64,000 nucleotides of DNA. It comes from Spirochaetia bacterium (GTDB lineage Bacteria > Spirochaetota > UBA4802 > UBA5550). Position numbers and translations under genes: made by a program. The DNA lies in assembly GCA_009885955.1 (NCBI GenBank), contig VFJS01000003.1:62001-126000 (forward strand), in the 5' to 3' direction. Positions 63,103 through 64,000 of the stretch are shown piece by piece (within the stretch, counting starts at the first letter, position 1; each line of letters opens with the position of its first letter). The notes under the pieces were generated by a model. It had not been told where the DNA came from and made no database searches. It was given only the letters and a program-made list of their open reading frames with translations.

Positions 63103-63945
63103 ATGGAAAATTTTGACTCAGGTCCGAAAAATGTCAGGGAGAAGAGCGTGTACTTGCTTCACCTGGATGTCCCAAGGATCATAATTGTTGGAGCGCTTCT
63201 CGTCGGGCTGGTAATCATATCATTCCTGGTCGGCATGAATGTGTTCAAGGATGATAACGGATCAGGCAGGAATATATCCGGCATATCCATGACAGGCGAT
63301 AAAAGCAGGGACCTGGGCTTAAACGATAAAAGCGGCCTTCACATTCCTGACGGGAAGGACCTCCTTGAAAAGACCGAAAATTCTGATTCAAAGAATATAG
63401 TTGATGGCGACGGAAGGAATGGGGACAGGGAGAACAAGGCCAGGAAAGAGAGCTCCGATGTGTTTACCAGCGATAACTTGAAAGAGATTGTCCCGCCGGT
63501 AAAAAACAACACCATTGACGTGAAAAAGAAAACCGGGACAGAGGACAGTCTGAATACCGGAGATAAGGGGATTGTAAAATCAAAAAAAGGGAATTCAAAG
63601 AAGTCTGATATCAGGAGCGATGACAGGGATACCACGGCAGGGAAAAAGGTTAAAAAGAAGAGCAAGGTTGTCGAAGCCGCTGATGATACCTCGGAGAATA
63701 CGGCCAAAACGGGAACTTTTGCCGTGCAGGTTGCCTCATTTGACAAAAAGTCCAGGGCAGCTGAAGAGGTGAGGGCATTAAAAGATATGAAATATGACGC
63801 CTTCCTGAGCGCTGTACATATGGACGGGAAAAAATTCTACAGGGTTAAGATAGGGCCGATAGCTTCGAAGAAACTGGCAATTAAAATGCTCAATGATATT
63901 CAGGAGATATCAAAGTACAGGGACAGTTTTCTTGCAAAGGAATAG
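63103..63945 (+). CDS. SPOR-domain membrane protein
   Basis: From the ATG at 63103 (AGG 9 nt upstream) the protein has about 280 residues. A short cytoplasmic N-terminus is followed by one membrane helix (about 22-42), a long Lys/Asp/Ser-rich disordered linker, and a C-terminal SPOR domain (about 205-280, G-T-F-A-V-Q-V-A-S-F to Y-R-V-K-I-G-P). SPOR domains bind denuded peptidoglycan, often at division sites. It probably acts in cell-wall or septum functions. Confidence 0.88.
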   Translation: MENFDSGPKNVREKSVYLLHLDVPRIIIVGALLVGLVIISFLVGMNVFKDDNGSGRNISGISMTGDKSRDLGLNDKSGLHIPDGKDLLEKTENSDSKNIVDGDGRNGDRENKARKESSDVFTSDNLKEIVPPVKNNTIDVKKKTGTEDSLNTGDKGIVKSKKGNSKKSDIRSDDRDTTAGKKVKKKSKVVEAADDTSENTAKTGTFAVQVASFDKKSRAAEEVRALKDMKYDAFLSAVHMDGKKFYRVKIGPIASKKLAIKMLNDIQEISKYRDSFLAKE

Positions 63946-63954
63946 GTTTTTCTG

Positions 63955-64000
63955 TTAATTGAGATCCTGGGAAACCATGGATTCCTCAAGCTCATCGGCT
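63955..64000 (-). CDS. C-terminal end of a gene entering from the right
   Basis: The minus strand reads A-D-E-L-E-E-S-M-V-S-Q-D-L-N and a TAA stop at 63957-63955, 9 bp from the convergent SPOR gene. The acidic helical tail and the tight convergent spacing make a real gene end plausible, but 14 codons cannot prove it. Confidence 0.4.
   Translation of the reverse strand, partial: ADELEESMVSQDLN

Overview
The window comes from a Gram-negative bacterium: there are outer-membrane barrel-like proteins, lipoproteins, Tat substrates, periplasmic cytochromes and an O-antigen-ligase-like protein. A free-living or sediment member of the Spirochaetota is my best guess. The guess rests on the DUF115/MptE-like protein, the orphan FliG-C domain, the relaxed lipoboxes, the PAS/HisKA_2 sensors and the TTGACA-type promoters. 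No single marker proves it. No rRNA, tRNA, CRISPR array or transposase gene was seen. Layout from left to right: the 3' part of a secreted-protein gene leaves the window at base 1 (minus strand). A small plus-strand unit follows: a cyclic-nucleotide-binding protein, a DUF255/thioredoxin protein fused to a membrane domain, and a stand-alone FliG C-terminal domain. From 18441 down to 4197 lies an 11-gene minus-strand respiratory cluster: TSUP transporter, GltD-like FAD/FeS oxidoreductase, Rieske protein, cytochrome b, eight-heme cytochrome c, NapA-type molybdoenzyme, NapG-, NapH- and NapG-like ferredoxins, a secreted FixH-like protein and a second membrane polyferredoxin. It reads as an anaerobic, probably nitrate-linked chain in which a cytochrome bc-type complex and NapGH modules replace NapB/NapC. 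Next are a lipoprotein with a Cache-like segment, a Nudix hydrolase and ilvB-ilvH-ilvC for branched-chain amino acids. Then come an unknown helical protein, a barrel-like protein and two convergent HisKA_2 sensor kinases. 

A propionate/succinate module follows in two blocks. sucD, sucC, meaB and methylmalonyl-CoA mutase (28.7-34.3 kb, minus strand) form one. Methylmalonyl-CoA epimerase and, divergently, carboxyltransferase, OadG-like subunit, biotin carrier protein and biotin ligase (43.7-48.0 kb) form the other. Both blocks carry the same 28-bp operator-like sequence (27 of 28 bases identical) 20-21 bp after a TTGACA box, so I infer one regulator controls both. Between the blocks are a GGDEF/EAL protein and an AT-rich accessory stretch (about 37.3-43.4 kb). 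That stretch holds a possibly phase-variable TlpA-like thioredoxin, a 619-residue envelope protein, an Ig-like/DUF1566 lipoprotein and a TumE-type toxin-antitoxin pair. The right end (48-64 kb) holds a hybrid histidine kinase, an HDAC-family deacetylase, a pentaheme cytochrome, a Spy-like/ECF sigma/anti-sigma set, an O-antigen ligase-like protein, an NRAMP-like transporter with a PRC/MgtE_N/CBS partner, a Lys-rich small protein, a rubredoxin-like/DUF2231 protein, a DUF115 protein and a SPOR protein. 

Intergenic space is unusually rich in dispersed palindromic repeats of at least seven families. They sit in almost every gap of the propionate operons, and in places they supply stop or start codons.
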